Positions 33,873 through 45,356 are shown, numbered from the stretch's first letter. The stretch is 64,000 nucleotides of DNA from an uncultured bacterium (GCA_900551915.1 URXT01000004.1:35146-99145), one strand, 5' to 3'. Numbers and translations are program-made. Notes: a model not told the origin generated them from the sequence alone.

Positions 33873-35648
33873 ATGATTAGTAAAATAAATATTAGTAGTT
33901 TAAATAATCAAAATACCCCCAATTTTGAATTGAAAAATAAGGCAAAACGACCTTCTTTCAATGGTGGATTGGGCGATTTGCTGATATCTGGTGTTCAAAA
34001 GTGCGAACAGCATCCTATGTTGAACGTGTCTGTGTTGGATTTGGCTACTGCTATTGTTCCGCGTACAATCGTTGAAACTTATTCCGGTTCAAAAAAGAAA
34101 GACGAAAACGGAAATCCGATTCTTGACGAAAATGGTAAACAGAAACGTCAATTGAATATTTTTGGAGGTTTTGAAGCCTTAAGGCGTGAAGGTTCTGGAC
34201 TTGTCATTAACTGCATAATTCCAAGTTTTGTTGTAATGGGAGTTGCTTCTCTTTTCCAACGCCCGATTATGGGTAAATTCAATAAATCAAATCTTATTAA
34301 TACATGGGCAAACGGTGAAGCTTACGATAAAATTGCGAAGTTCTATAAGGCTGGTGAAGCAACTTTAGAAAGTTATAAGGATTTCTTTAAACGTTCAATT
34401 CTTTCACTTGAAGGTGTTGACGGTGAAGCTTATAATCCTAAAGATGTCAAAAAATTTGCTCAACTTTTGGCAGACAATCCTGATGATTTGAAAAATTTAA
34501 CAGATATAGATGAGATTTTGTCAAAAATTAAGCTTAAACCAAATGCGGAAGATGCTTTTGATAAACTTGCTAAAGCTGCATTTGAAGGAAAATACAATCT
34601 TTCAGAAGAGGCTTATAAAAAACTTGTTGATATCACTCATATTTCTGAAAATATAAGATTTGTCGGAGAAGAAAAATATCTTGGAAATAACCTTTCATCT
34701 TTCTGCGAGGATACTCCAAAAGTCCTTTGTGGAGCTAAAAAAGAAGGTATTCAAACAGCTGAAGAGCTTAGTAAATACTTTGCTAAAGCTAAAAAGCTTG
34801 TAAACTGGAAAAGTATAGGCGGTCTTGGAATAATTATTCCGCTTGCGATTTCAGCTCAGCCGATTAACAGATGGATTACGCACAAAATGTCAGGAAGAAA
34901 AGGCGCTCCGATATATAATGATTATGCTGACAGAAAAGAAGACCGCGAATTAACACCAAAAGAAAAGGCGCAGCTTTTAAAACAAAAATTTATTTCTGTT
35001 GGTTCAATGCTTGGTGTAGCTGGACTTTCAATGTTCATGGACAAACCGAGCCTAAAATCGCTTTTCCAATTCAAGGGCCTTTTCCCGACAATGGATCAGG
35101 CAAGAATTATCTCAACTGCAACCTTTGCAAGCCGTATGGCTGCGTCTGAAGATAAAAATGAACTAAGGGAAGCCACTATTCGTGATATTGCAACTTTCTC
35201 AAGTTTCTACTTCCTGGGTGACTATGCAGCAAAAGGTATTGCAACATTCTTTGAACATAAAGACAAAGACGTTAGACTTATTAACAGACTGAAAAAGTGT
35301 GATGACAATGCAAATGTTCTTCAAAAATTCTGGAACTGGGCTAAACACACTTCTCTTAAATCTACGGATGAACTTGCAACTGCAAAAGATAAACGCTTGA
35401 GAACAATCTGCCAAATTGGCAATCTTGCATTCTCTCTTATTTCACTAGGTGTATTCATACCTTTATACACAAGAACACAAACGCATAAAAAAGAAGCACA
35501 GAGAAATCTTGCGAATTTAAATTCCTCAACAACGAATGGCTTGACGCCCGGCGGCGCCGGTACGTCGGCTGCAAAATCCTCGTCTTCATCGACGTCGGAT
35601 AATTTAGCAGCCGCAAAAACATCGTTCAAAGCATTTTTAAATTCGTAA
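33873..35648 (+). CDS. Multi-pass membrane protein, paralogue 1, with N-terminal QNTP...FNG tag
   Basis: 591 aa, family not recognised. A polar N-terminus with NQNTP (residues 12-16) and SFNGG (28-32) precedes hydrophobic segments near residues ~105-127, ~318-338, ~376-394, ~440-460 and ~510-530. It shares blocks with the next gene: AIVPRTIVE / MVIPRTTVD, RREGSG / RREASG, SAQPINRWITHK / SIQPLNIYLTKK, and FQFKGLFPTMDQARII with ASEDKNELREATIRDIATF / ARDKDELRESVVKDVLGF. The C-terminus is Ser/Ala/Thr-rich and disordered. The large central insert (~140-310) is soluble and helical. No signal peptide. Function unknown. Confidence 0.8.
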   Translation: MISKINISSLNNQNTPNFELKNKAKRPSFNGGLGDLLISGVQKCEQHPMLNVSVLDLATAIVPRTIVETYSGSKKKDENGNPILDENGKQKRQLNIFGGFEALRREGSGLVINCIIPSFVVMGVASLFQRPIMGKFNKSNLINTWANGEAYDKIAKFYKAGEATLESYKDFFKRSILSLEGVDGEAYNPKDVKKFAQLLADNPDDLKNLTDIDEILSKIKLKPNAEDAFDKLAKAAFEGKYNLSEEAYKKLVDITHISENIRFVGEEKYLGNNLSSFCEDTPKVLCGAKKEGIQTAEELSKYFAKAKKLVNWKSIGGLGIIIPLAISAQPINRWITHKMSGRKGAPIYNDYADRKEDRELTPKEKAQLLKQKFISVGSMLGVAGLSMFMDKPSLKSLFQFKGLFPTMDQARIISTATFASRMAASEDKNELREATIRDIATFSSFYFLGDYAAKGIATFFEHKDKDVRLINRLKKCDDNANVLQKFWNWAKHTSLKSTDELATAKDKRLRTICQIGNLAFSLISLGVFIPLYTRTQTHKKEAQRNLANLNSSTTNGLTPGGAGTSAAKSSSSSTSDNLAAAKTSFKAFLNS

Positions 35649-35660
35649 GGAGTCAAAATC

Positions 35661-37307
35661 ATGAATATTCAAAATATACCCCATCAAAAATTTAATATCG
35701 AAAACAAAAAGGAAAAAGAAAATATACGATTTACAGGCGCATATGATGCCATAAGTCTTGGCCTGAGATTTCTTGATACAAACCAGGCTTGGGGGGCAAA
35801 TGCAGTTGACTTAGGTTCAATGGTAATACCAAGAACAACAGTTGACTTTGTAAACAGAGGACCTGCTGCAGGTACTGAAACTGCACGCCGTGAAGCTTCC
35901 GGTACCATCAACCATTCATTAATCGGTGTTTACGGTTCTGTTGCTGCTTTAGCATTTGCAATGGGATTAAATAAAAAATTTGGTATCAGAGCGGACAGAA
36001 TTTTTGCTGATAATGAAATGTATGATATTGTCGGACAGGCTTTTCACAATAATGTTCAGCAAAATAAAGAAAAATCACTTGATTTTACAATCAAAAATAC
36101 CCTTAGAGATATTTATTCAAACCTAACTACAAATGTGGGAGGCAAAGAAAAAGCACTTACTCCTTACCAAATTGATGAAATTGTTGAAAGGGCAAATAAC
36201 GCACTTACAAATTCAGATATTGACGGTGACAAAATTACCAAAAATACAAAGCAATTCCTTGTGAATTACATAACTGAAGCAACAGGTTCCGAATCGGACT
36301 TCAAACTTAAGGCTTTTGGCAAAGAGACAACTACAAATCTTTCAAATTTTGTTGAAAATACTTATAACATATTAAAAACAATGACAAAAAAGAAAGTTGT
36401 TGAAGAGTTTCATCGTGCAAAAAACTTTGCTGATAACAACTTCATAAAAGATATCAAGATCTTAAACAACAGACGTACAATTCTAGGTATGGCAATCGGC
36501 TCTGCTGTAGGTATGTCAATTCAGCCGTTGAATATCTATCTGACTAAAAAGAAGACCGGAAGTGATGGCTTTGTCGGTGTTGAAGGCAGAGAAAAAGATA
36601 ACAGTTTCAACTTCAAACTATGGAAAGCCGGTGCCGCTGCATTGTTTGGCGGTGGAATTATTGCTGATTTGGCAAGAAAAGAAGGGGGCTTGCTCAAAAA
36701 TATTCAATTTAAAGGTATGATTCCAACAATAAACCAATTTAAGCTGATATATGGTCTTACAATTATGTCAAGATTCATGGTCGCTCGCGACAAGGATGAA
36801 CTTCGTGAATCTGTCGTAAAAGATGTTTTAGGCTTTTTAAACTGGCTTGTTCTTGGCAACTTTGTTGCAAAAGGAGTTGCACTTTCAATGGATAAGAATA
36901 AAATGCTACTTAAAAATCCTGATGAAACCTCTTTCTTTAAGAAAAAACTCAAAACCCGCGATGAAGTTTTGATTGAAGGTTTGAAACGAGCAAAGATTTC
37001 TTCCGTGTCAAAAGACGGTAAAGCTTTGAAATTCTCAGAAATGCTGAAACTTATCCCGGCAGGCGAGGCAGGAAAAGCTTTAAGAAGAAATCTCAGAGCA
37101 TTAAATATTGCGCAGGCTGCCGGTTATGCGTACTCAGGACTTGTCCTTGGTGTTGGAATTCCTAAACTTAACATTTACATGACCAACAAGTCAGAGGAAA
37201 AACGTAAGGCCAGACTTGCGGAAAAGAAGGCTCTGGATATACAAACTGAACAACTTCAGCCTAAAAATATCGAAAGGCCAACGATGAGTTCATTCGGGGC
37301 AAGATAA
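35661..37307 (+). CDS. Multi-pass membrane protein, paralogue 2, with N-terminal QNIP...FTG tag
   Basis: 548 aa and clearly homologous to the preceding gene (12-base gap, so the same operon). Starts MNIQNIPHQKF and has RFTGAY at residues 23-28; it ends in SSFGAR, a second copy of the FG-type element. Hydrophobic segments lie near ~85-105, ~285-305, ~325-345, ~400-420 and ~490-510, in the same order as in paralogue 1. AAGGAGTCAAAA precedes the start. The 3' end is only 17 bases from the convergent atpG stop. Function unknown; an envelope role is likely from the spans. Confidence 0.8.
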   Translation: MNIQNIPHQKFNIENKKEKENIRFTGAYDAISLGLRFLDTNQAWGANAVDLGSMVIPRTTVDFVNRGPAAGTETARREASGTINHSLIGVYGSVAALAFAMGLNKKFGIRADRIFADNEMYDIVGQAFHNNVQQNKEKSLDFTIKNTLRDIYSNLTTNVGGKEKALTPYQIDEIVERANNALTNSDIDGDKITKNTKQFLVNYITEATGSESDFKLKAFGKETTTNLSNFVENTYNILKTMTKKKVVEEFHRAKNFADNNFIKDIKILNNRRTILGMAIGSAVGMSIQPLNIYLTKKKTGSDGFVGVEGREKDNSFNFKLWKAGAAALFGGGIIADLARKEGGLLKNIQFKGMIPTINQFKLIYGLTIMSRFMVARDKDELRESVVKDVLGFLNWLVLGNFVAKGVALSMDKNKMLLKNPDETSFFKKKLKTRDEVLIEGLKRAKISSVSKDGKALKFSEMLKLIPAGEAGKALRRNLRALNIAQAAGYAYSGLVLGVGIPKLNIYMTNKSEEKRKARLAEKKALDIQTEQLQPKNIERPTMSSFGAR

Positions 37308-37324
37308 TTTCTTTCTTTAACTTG

Positions 37325-38257
37325 TTATCCGATTTGAGCGTTTGCACCTGAAACTACTTCTATGATTTCCTGCGTAATTGCAAACTGACGTGTTTTGTTG
37401 TACTCAGTTGATAATTCAAGAAGCATTTTTTCGGCATTGCTGGTTGCGGCTGACATTGCGGTCATTCTGCTTGCAAGTTCGCTCGCCTGCGCCTCCAGAA
37501 GCGCCTGATAAATTATGTTTGCAATATACATTGGAACTACTTTTTGCAGAATATGATGCATGTCGGGTGTGAATTCCATCATTGGTTCAATGATATTGTC
37601 ATGAAGTTTTTCGTAATCGTCGTTAACTCCTTTTAGCGGCAGGACTTCCCAGTTTTCGACATAGTAGCTCATCATGTTTTTAAATCTTGTAGTGATGATT
37701 TCTATACGGTCGATTTGTTTGTTTACGAAATATTCGGCCATATCTGAAACGATTGTGCTGGCGCCTTCGCCTGTCGGATTGTTTGCGACGGCGTTATATG
37801 TTCTTGCGATTTCGCAGTCAAAGTTTTTGCATCGTTTTTTGAGAGTGCTTATTCCTTTTTGGCCTACTACAAAGAGGATGGTTCTAATTCCTTTTTCATT
37901 GTAATCTTTAATCGTTTGGATTGTTCTTTTGATTACGTTTCCGTTGTAGGCTCCGGCAAGGCCTTTGTTTGAAGTTATTACAAGCAGGCCTGCTGATTGG
38001 GTTTCTCTAACCTGCAGGAGTGCCGGGTAATTTTCTACAGCCGTTTTGATTTTTAAAGTATTATCAGAATACACGCCGACTGAATTCAGAAGTTTTTTGA
38101 ACATTGTATTCAATTCCGCGGTAAAAGGCCGTGACATTTTAACAGTTGCTTCTGCCTTTTTAACCTTCGCTGCTGCAACCATTTTCATTGCGCGTGTAAT
38201 TTTTTTTGTGCTTTCGACGCTTTGGATTCTGTTTTTAATATCTTTTAAGTTTGCCAT
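37325..38257 (-). CDS. atpG: ATP synthase F1 subunit gamma
   Basis: 310 aa rotor shaft of F1. The N-terminal helix NRIQSVESTKKITRAMKMVA and the C-terminal helix SELASRMTAMSAATSNAEKM are diagnostic. I do not see the long regulatory insertion of photosynthetic cyanobacterial gamma subunits; only a short loop follows EVLPLKGVNDD. Last gene of the operon (cyanobacterial name atpC). About 110 bases separate it from atpA, with an imperfect inverted repeat (GCCTTTC / GAAAGGC) in between. Confidence 0.95.
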   Translation of the reverse strand: MANLKDIKNRIQSVESTKKITRAMKMVAAAKVKKAEATVKMSRPFTAELNTMFKKLLNSVGVYSDNTLKIKTAVENYPALLQVRETQSAGLLVITSNKGLAGAYNGNVIKRTIQTIKDYNEKGIRTILFVVGQKGISTLKKRCKNFDCEIARTYNAVANNPTGEGASTIVSDMAEYFVNKQIDRIEIITTRFKNMMSYYVENWEVLPLKGVNDDYEKLHDNIIEPMMEFTPDMHHILQKVVPMYIANIIYQALLEAQASELASRMTAMSAATSNAEKMLLELSTEYNKTRQFAITQEIIEVVSGANAQIG

Positions 38258-38366
38258 CTTTTTTAATACAGCTTACAATACTTGTGAAGCCGCCTTTCGA
38301 TTATAAATGTTCTGATTTGTGCACTTTCTAAATACCGGCTTTGAAAGGCCTCGCACTCAAGGTGAG

Positions 38367-40430
<2,064 letters not shown>

Positions 40431-40434
<4 letters not shown>

Positions 40435-40952
40435 AAGAGTTTAATCCTGTCTAATTCATCAATACCTTCGTTTATGAACTTTGCATGAAGTTCCGGATTA
40501 TTGTTAAGCGTTTGCTTGATATGTTCTTTTGCCAATTCAACGGAAGCCTTTGCTGTTTGCTTTGAAAGCGAGGCCGCTGCTGTTTTTTCTTCTGCTTCAA
40601 TCGCACGTAAAATTCCGGCTTCATATCTTGCGGCTTTTTCACCTGCCGCTTCCATAATTTGACGTGCTGTGTTTTTAGCCTGAAGTTCAGCTTTATTGAG
40701 TCTTTCATGAACTTCATTGTCTAGATTTGCAACATCACTTTGCGCTTTTTGTAAAAATTTTACGGCATTTTCTTTTTCTGATTTTGCATTTTCAATGGAT
40801 TTAATTATTTCACTTTTTATGTGTTCAATCTTTTCACCCAAATTAAGCTTGCTTGCTGCAATTGCAAAAATTATAACAAGTATTGCAAAGTTAAAGGTGT
40901 TTGATTTTACGATTATGTCCCAAATTTTTATAATTTCATCCATATTAAACAA
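40431..40952 (-). CDS. atpF: ATP synthase F0 subunit b
   Basis: 173 aa. One N-terminal membrane span (FNFAILVIIFAIAASKLNLG) is followed by a long charged coiled coil with EKTAAASLSKQTAKASVELA, the pattern of the b stator. It overlaps the b' gene upstream by 8 bases and the delta gene downstream by 4. The presence of two b-type genes side by side implies a b/b' heterodimer. Confidence 0.92.
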
Positions 40953-41412
40953 GTATCCTGTCTATAAGTTCATTGTTGACATTTTCAATGCGCGTTTCAG
41001 ACTGCAAAACTTTTGAAGCAATGATTTCAGCCAAATCTTTAACTTTTGACTTTAATTCATTTTGTGCAGCTTCTTTTTCTTTTGATATGCTGCTTTTGCC
41101 ATCTTCAATTTTCATGCGCGCCTGTCTTTTCGCTTCCTCTGTCAAGGCATCGCCGTCTGAATTTGCTTTTTCTGCTGCAGAAGTTATTATCTTGCGCGTT
41201 TTTTCTACAGTAGCATTTAGTGTTTCTTCTTTATTTTTCAAGAGGTTTTCCGCCTGGTTCGTGTTATCTTTAGCTTCCGTCACAGCATTATTTATAAATT
41301 CTTCGCGTTCGTCGATTACTTTTGTAAGCGGCGCATAGAAAATTTTGTTCATAATAAATGTGAACACTATAAAACTTATTGCTGTTACGAAAAATGTTGC
41401 ATTAAATTCCAT
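40945..41412 (-). CDS. atpF': ATP synthase F0 subunit b'
   Basis: 155 aa. N-terminal span (FNATFFVTAISFIVFTFIMN), then KIFYAPLTKVIDEREEFI, typical of b/b' proteins, and a coiled coil to the end. Its place between c and b identifies it as b' (cyanobacterial atpG). Duplicated, diverged b genes are a feature of cyanobacteria, plastids and some photosynthetic proteobacteria. Confidence 0.9.
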   Translation of the reverse strand: MEFNATFFVTAISFIVFTFIMNKIFYAPLTKVIDEREEFINNAVTEAKDNTNQAENLLKNKEETLNATVEKTRKIITSAAEKANSDGDALTEEAKRQARMKIEDGKSSISKEKEAAQNELKSKVKDLAEIIASKVLQSETRIENVNNELIDRILV

Positions 41413-41437
41413 GACTTTTCCTCTTGATTATATAAGT

Positions 41438-41674
41438 TTACTTTCCTAACAACTGGAACGCGATTACGAATGCATACAATGCACAAGCTTCTGAAAGCGC
41501 TGCACCCAAAAGGAAGAAACCGAATGCTTTACCTGCAACTTCCGGCTGACGTGAAACTGCATCCATCAAACCTTTTGTAGCAAATCCGATACCAAGTCCT
41601 GCGCCGATTGCACCAAAACCGATTGCAATACCTGCTCCTAAGTGTGCCATTTGTGAAATTTGTCCTTCAATCAT
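41438..41674 (-). CDS. atpE: ATP synthase F0 subunit c
   Basis: 78 aa hairpin of two hydrophobic helices joined by the RQPE loop (residues 42-45). The ion-binding carboxylate is Glu62 in LSEACALYAF. The positions that bind Na+ in sodium-type rings are not conserved: the helix-1 Gln position is Ile29 and the residue after Glu62 is Ala, although Tyr67 is kept. The ring therefore reads as proton-type. Start supported by AAGGAGA. Confidence 0.95.
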   Translation of the reverse strand: MIEGQISQMAHLGAGIAIGFGAIGAGLGIGFATKGLMDAVSRQPEVAGKAFGFFLLGAALSEACALYAFVIAFQLLGK

Positions 41675-41717
41675 AATTTTCTCCTTTTATTTAACGTGTT
41701 ATTTAACTATTTCCAAT

Positions 41718-42419
41718 TTAGTGTTCTTCACCGCTTGCCGATGAAATGTAAGCTATTGTAAGCATCATGAATACTGTTGCCTGGATAAATGCCACAAGAA
41801 GTTCAAACAGCATTATCGGAAGCGGCAGAAAATAGGCATACAAACCCAGTGCAATGCTTACCAAAATTTCTCCTGCAAAGACATTTGCAAAAAGTCGGAT
41901 TGCTAAACTTAACGGGCGTGTTACCATTTCTAATAATTCAACCAGCGCCATGACAATGCCGGTAAAACTGAATTCATGCAAGAAATATTTGGGACCTTTT
42001 GCTTTTATTCCGGTCACTACATAATAAATCAATACAATTATTGCAAGTGCGGCCGTTACATTAATGTCATTTGTCGGTGATGCAAGTTCGCCACCTGATT
42101 TCAAATGTATTATTCTCAAAGGCAACTGACCCATAAGGTTTGCTATTAAAATAAACAAGAACAATGAGGCAACAAGTGGAACATGCTGTCTGTTTTTGTT
42201 CGGAATCATCGTATCAAGAGTTCCCCAGAAAAACTTCAAAATGCTTTCGCTTACCGCCTGAAGTTTTCCCGGAACAAGAGATAACTTTCGTGTTGCAAGT
42301 ATTGCAAAGATTATTACAACAGCCATTGCAAACCACATGGTAAAAATGGTATCAAGATTGAATGTTAAATTGTGTCCTGATAAGCTTAAATTGTATATCC
42401 AGTGAGCTGGTTCACTCAT
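41718..42419 (-). CDS. atpB: ATP synthase F0 subunit a
   Basis: 233 aa polytopic stator subunit that forms the two ion half-channels with the c ring. The essential Arg lies in PLSLAIRLFANVFAGE; PLVASLFLFILIANLMGQLP is also typical. First gene of the seven-gene operon; no atpI gene lies upstream, where instead a divergent birA begins 108 bases away. The ribosome binding site is GGGAGAG on the minus strand. Confidence 0.95.
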   Translation of the reverse strand: MSEPAHWIYNLSLSGHNLTFNLDTIFTMWFAMAVVIIFAILATRKLSLVPGKLQAVSESILKFFWGTLDTMIPNKNRQHVPLVASLFLFILIANLMGQLPLRIIHLKSGGELASPTNDINVTAALAIIVLIYYVVTGIKAKGPKYFLHEFSFTGIVMALVELLEMVTRPLSLAIRLFANVFAGEILVSIALGLYAYFLPLPIMLFELLVAFIQATVFMMLTIAYISSASGEEH

Positions 42420-42478
42420 TTTTTCTCTCCCTTTGCAAATTTATTCTAACGCGCTAAAAAAAAAATCGCAAATTTTTT

Positions 42479-42506
42479 TTGTTTGTTATAAAATTTTTCA
42501 TATAAT
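42479..42506 (+). promoter_or_regulatory. Promoter of the birA-oadGAB unit
   Basis: TTGTTT (42479-42484), a 16-base spacer and TATAAT (42501-42506), about 20 bases before the birA ATG. It lies in the divergent region shared with the ATP synthase operon. Confidence 0.55.
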
Positions 42507-42527
42507 AGAATTTTATGAGAGGGATAT

Positions 42528-43247
42528 ATGGAATTTCTATACCTCGATGAGGTAGATTCAACCAATCTTTATGGTAAGAAAAATATTGATACACTGGCTG
42601 ATAAAACTGTGATTTCTGCAAAACGACAGTTAAGCGGTAGAGGACGTTTAAATAGAGTTTGGCTGGATTTGGGTGAAGGAAATTTATTTGTATCATTAGT
42701 TTTAAAACCTTCTTTAAAATTTGATGAAAAGTTTGCAAATTTGACACAATATCTGTCGGTAATTCTGTGTAAAACTCTTGAACAATATGGCTTACAACCT
42801 GAAATTAAGTGGCCAAATGATGTTTTAATTAATGGTAAAAAAGTCGCCGGAATTTTATCCGAAACTGTTATGCAAGGCCAAATTTTTAAAGGATTGGTTC
42901 TGGGTTTCGGAGTAAATATTTCAGCCGGAGCTAATGATGTTAAGCTGGTTACTGACAAGTATGTGACTTCAGTTTCCCTGGAGCGTGGAAAGCTGGTTGA
43001 CGGAAAATTATTTTTAAATGATTTGCTAAATTTATTTTTTCAGGATTATAATAAATTCTTGGAAAGCGGCTTTGAATTCATAAAGCATGACTACGTTAAA
43101 AGAGTCAATTTTCTTGAGAAAGAGCTTTGCGTTAAAGTTTTTAATGATACAAAATGCGGTGTTGCAAAAGGTATTAATGACAATGGCGCGCTTATACTTG
43201 AAAAAAATAATGAAAATTTCGTACTTACAATAGGAGATATATTATGA
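42528..43247 (+). CDS. birA: Biotin--[acetyl-CoA-carboxylase/decarboxylase] ligase
   Basis: 239 aa. It has the biotin protein ligase catalytic core: DEVDSTNLYGKK, the biotinoyl-AMP loop LSGRGRLNRVW, KWPNDVLINGKKVAGILSE and GFGVNIS. There is no N-terminal helix-turn-helix, so it is a monofunctional ligase, not a BirA repressor. It overlaps oadG by 4 bases (ATGA). Its natural substrate is probably the biotin domain of OadA (Lys561) encoded two genes downstream. Confidence 0.93.
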   Translation: MEFLYLDEVDSTNLYGKKNIDTLADKTVISAKRQLSGRGRLNRVWLDLGEGNLFVSLVLKPSLKFDEKFANLTQYLSVILCKTLEQYGLQPEIKWPNDVLINGKKVAGILSETVMQGQIFKGLVLGFGVNISAGANDVKLVTDKYVTSVSLERGKLVDGKLFLNDLLNLFFQDYNKFLESGFEFIKHDYVKRVNFLEKELCVKVFNDTKCGVAKGINDNGALILEKNNENFVLTIGDIL

Positions 43248-43489
43248 CAGGACAATTTATTGTACTTTTAGAGCAGGGACTTGCTCTAATGGGGATAGGA
43301 ATGGGCTTTGTATTTGCTTTCCTGACAATTATGGTTTTTACAATGGGAGGCATGTCAAAAGCTGTTCAGGCTTTGAACAAAATCTTCCCTGAAGAAGTCA
43401 AAGTGGTTGAAAAACCCGGCAAACGCGCAAACGTTTCACAGGATGAGGCAATTGCTGTTGCTATTGCTGTTGCTAAGGCTCGCGGATAA
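43244..43489 (+). CDS. oadG: Oxaloacetate decarboxylase gamma subunit-like (OadG)
   Basis: 81 aa. A single membrane span (LALMGIGMGFVFAFLTIMVF) is followed by MGGMSKAVQAL and a charged linker, then an Ala-rich helix (DEAIAVAIAVAKARG), as in the gamma subunits of Na+-translocating decarboxylases, which anchor the soluble carboxyltransferase to the beta subunit. Assignment rests on this layout and on the position before oadA and oadB. Confidence 0.85.
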   Translation: MTGQFIVLLEQGLALMGIGMGFVFAFLTIMVFTMGGMSKAVQALNKIFPEEVKVVEKPGKRANVSQDEAIAVAIAVAKARG

Positions 43490-43518
43490 AATTTTACTAT
43501 TACGAAAGGATATATATT

Positions 43519-45306
43519 ATGGGAAAAAAACTTATCAAAGTTATGGATACCTCATTTAGAGACGGTTTCCAATCAGTTTACGGGGCAAGAGTATTTGTTG
43601 ACGATTTTATTCCTGCCTTACAGTCTGCTGTTAACGCAGGTCTAAAACACTTTGAAGTTGCAGGCGGTGCAAGATTCCAGTCACCAATTTTCTACTGCAA
43701 CGAAAACGCTTTTGAAACAATGGACAAAATCAGAGCTGCTGTCGGACCTGATATTAACTTACAATCCTTAGCTCGTGGTGTGAATGTTGTTGGACTTGAT
43801 TCTCAACCGAGAGATATTATCAATCTTCACGCAAAAATGTTCAAAAAACACGGCGTAACAACAGTCAGAAATTTTGACGCTTTAAACGATGTTAACAACC
43901 TGATTTATTCAGGTCAATGCATCCGTGATAATGGTTTGAAACATGAAGTTACAATTACAATGATGGAACTTCCGATTGGATGCACAGGCGCACATGACGT
44001 TGCTTTCTACGAAAAAGTTTTGAGGAATATTCTTGATGCGGGCATTCCGTTCGACAGCCTTGCATTCAAAGATGCTTCAGGAACTTCAAATCCGAGAAAA
44101 GTTTACGAAACAATTAAACGTACAAGAGAAATTTTGGGTGAAGATGCGCATATCAGATTCCACTCTCACGAAACTGCCGGAACCGGACTTGCAGCTTACC
44201 TTGCTGCTCTTGACGGCGGTGCTGACGGTATTGACCTTTCTATGAAACCTGTTTCAGGCGGAACTGCTCAGCCGGATATCGTTTCAATGTGGCATGCTTT
44301 GAAAGGAACTGACTATGATTTGGGAATTGATATTGAAAAAATTCTTGAAACAGAAGAAGTATTTAAAGATTGTATGAAGGATTACTTCCTGCCTCCGGAA
44401 GCTCTGGCTGTAAATCCGATGATTATTCAATCACCTCTGCCGGGCGGCGCTTTGACTGCTAATACTCAAATGCTTCGTGACAACAACCTTATGGACAAAT
44501 ATCCGGAAGTTGTTGCTGCAATGAAAGAAGTTGTTGAAAAAGGCGGTTTTGGTACATCAGTTACTCCTGTTTCACAGTTCTACTTCCAGCAGGCATTTAA
44601 CAATGTTATGTTCGGCAAATGGAAGAAAATCGCTGAAGGTTACGGTAAAATGGTTTTGGGATATTTCGGCAAAACTCCTTGCGAACCGGATGCTGAAATC
44701 GTTAAAATTGCAAGCGAACAATTGAACTTGCAGCCGACAACAGAACTTGTTGTTGATATTAACGACAGAGACCCTGAAAAAGGTATTAAAGCCGCAACAA
44801 AACGCCTTGAAGATGCCGGTTTGCCGGTTAATGATGAAAACATCTTTATCTCTGCAGCTTGCAAAGAAAAAGGCATTTTATTCCTCGAAGGCAAAGGCAC
44901 AATAGGCGTTAGAAAATGCGAAAAAGGCTCTGACGAACTTAAAACCGAAGCTTCAAACGGTTACACAGTTTCAGTTAACGGTAAAAAATACGCAGTTGCA
45001 ATTGAAGGCAACAAAGCTACAGTTAACGGCAAATTATATGATATTGATATTAAAGCAGGTATTGAAGCAAATCATGCTTCTGACAGCGGCGAAGGAACTC
45101 CGATTAAAGCGGCTTTGCCGGGTACTGTTTTAAAAGTTTTAGTCGGCGTTGGCGATACAATCAATGAAGGCGATGTGCTTGCTGTTATTGAAGCTATGAA
45201 GATGGAGACTGAAATTAAATCACCAGTATCAGGTGTTGTAAAATCAGTTGATATTGAGGCCGGAACACAGGTTAAAACAGGTCAGGAACTTGTTACAATC
45301 GGTTAA
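43519..45306 (+). CDS. oadA: Biotin-dependent decarboxylase alpha subunit (oxaloacetate decarboxylase type)
   Basis: 595 aa. Carboxyltransferase TIM barrel in the first ~460 residues: MDTSFRDGFQSVYGARV (family consensus RDxHQS; Phe17 replaces the His), the Lys in FKDASG and the metal-binding HxH in FHSHETAGTGL. A linker and a biotin carboxyl carrier domain follow, with EAMKMETE and biotinyl-Lys561. It transfers CO2 from oxaloacetate to biotin, and the beta subunit then decarboxylates the carboxybiotin, pumping Na+. Related substrates (pyruvate carboxylase-B like, methylmalonyl-CoA) cannot be excluded, but the barrel is of the oxaloacetate/pyruvate type. Confidence 0.88.
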   Translation: MGKKLIKVMDTSFRDGFQSVYGARVFVDDFIPALQSAVNAGLKHFEVAGGARFQSPIFYCNENAFETMDKIRAAVGPDINLQSLARGVNVVGLDSQPRDIINLHAKMFKKHGVTTVRNFDALNDVNNLIYSGQCIRDNGLKHEVTITMMELPIGCTGAHDVAFYEKVLRNILDAGIPFDSLAFKDASGTSNPRKVYETIKRTREILGEDAHIRFHSHETAGTGLAAYLAALDGGADGIDLSMKPVSGGTAQPDIVSMWHALKGTDYDLGIDIEKILETEEVFKDCMKDYFLPPEALAVNPMIIQSPLPGGALTANTQMLRDNNLMDKYPEVVAAMKEVVEKGGFGTSVTPVSQFYFQQAFNNVMFGKWKKIAEGYGKMVLGYFGKTPCEPDAEIVKIASEQLNLQPTTELVVDINDRDPEKGIKAATKRLEDAGLPVNDENIFISAACKEKGILFLEGKGTIGVRKCEKGSDELKTEASNGYTVSVNGKKYAVAIEGNKATVNGKLYDIDIKAGIEANHASDSGEGTPIKAALPGTVLKVLVGVGDTINEGDVLAVIEAMKMETEIKSPVSGVVKSVDIEAGTQVKTGQELVTIG

Positions 45307-45321
45307 TTAGAGTATAGATGA

Positions 45322-45356
45322 AAACTGCCTTTGCGGCTTTTCCTAAAAGGCAGTTT
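45322..45356 (+). terminator. Hairpin with T-tract between oadA and oadB
   Basis: AAACTGCCTTT pairs with AAAGGCAGTTT across a 13-base loop, followed by TT and A-rich sequence. It lies between oadA and oadB, so it could lower read-through into oadB rather than end the operon. Confidence 0.65.

Noticed and set aside
38258..38366. GCCTTTC / GAAAGGC repeat between atpA and atpG as a terminator
   Set aside because: The loop is over 40 bases and no T-tract follows on the minus strand; gamma must be expressed with alpha.
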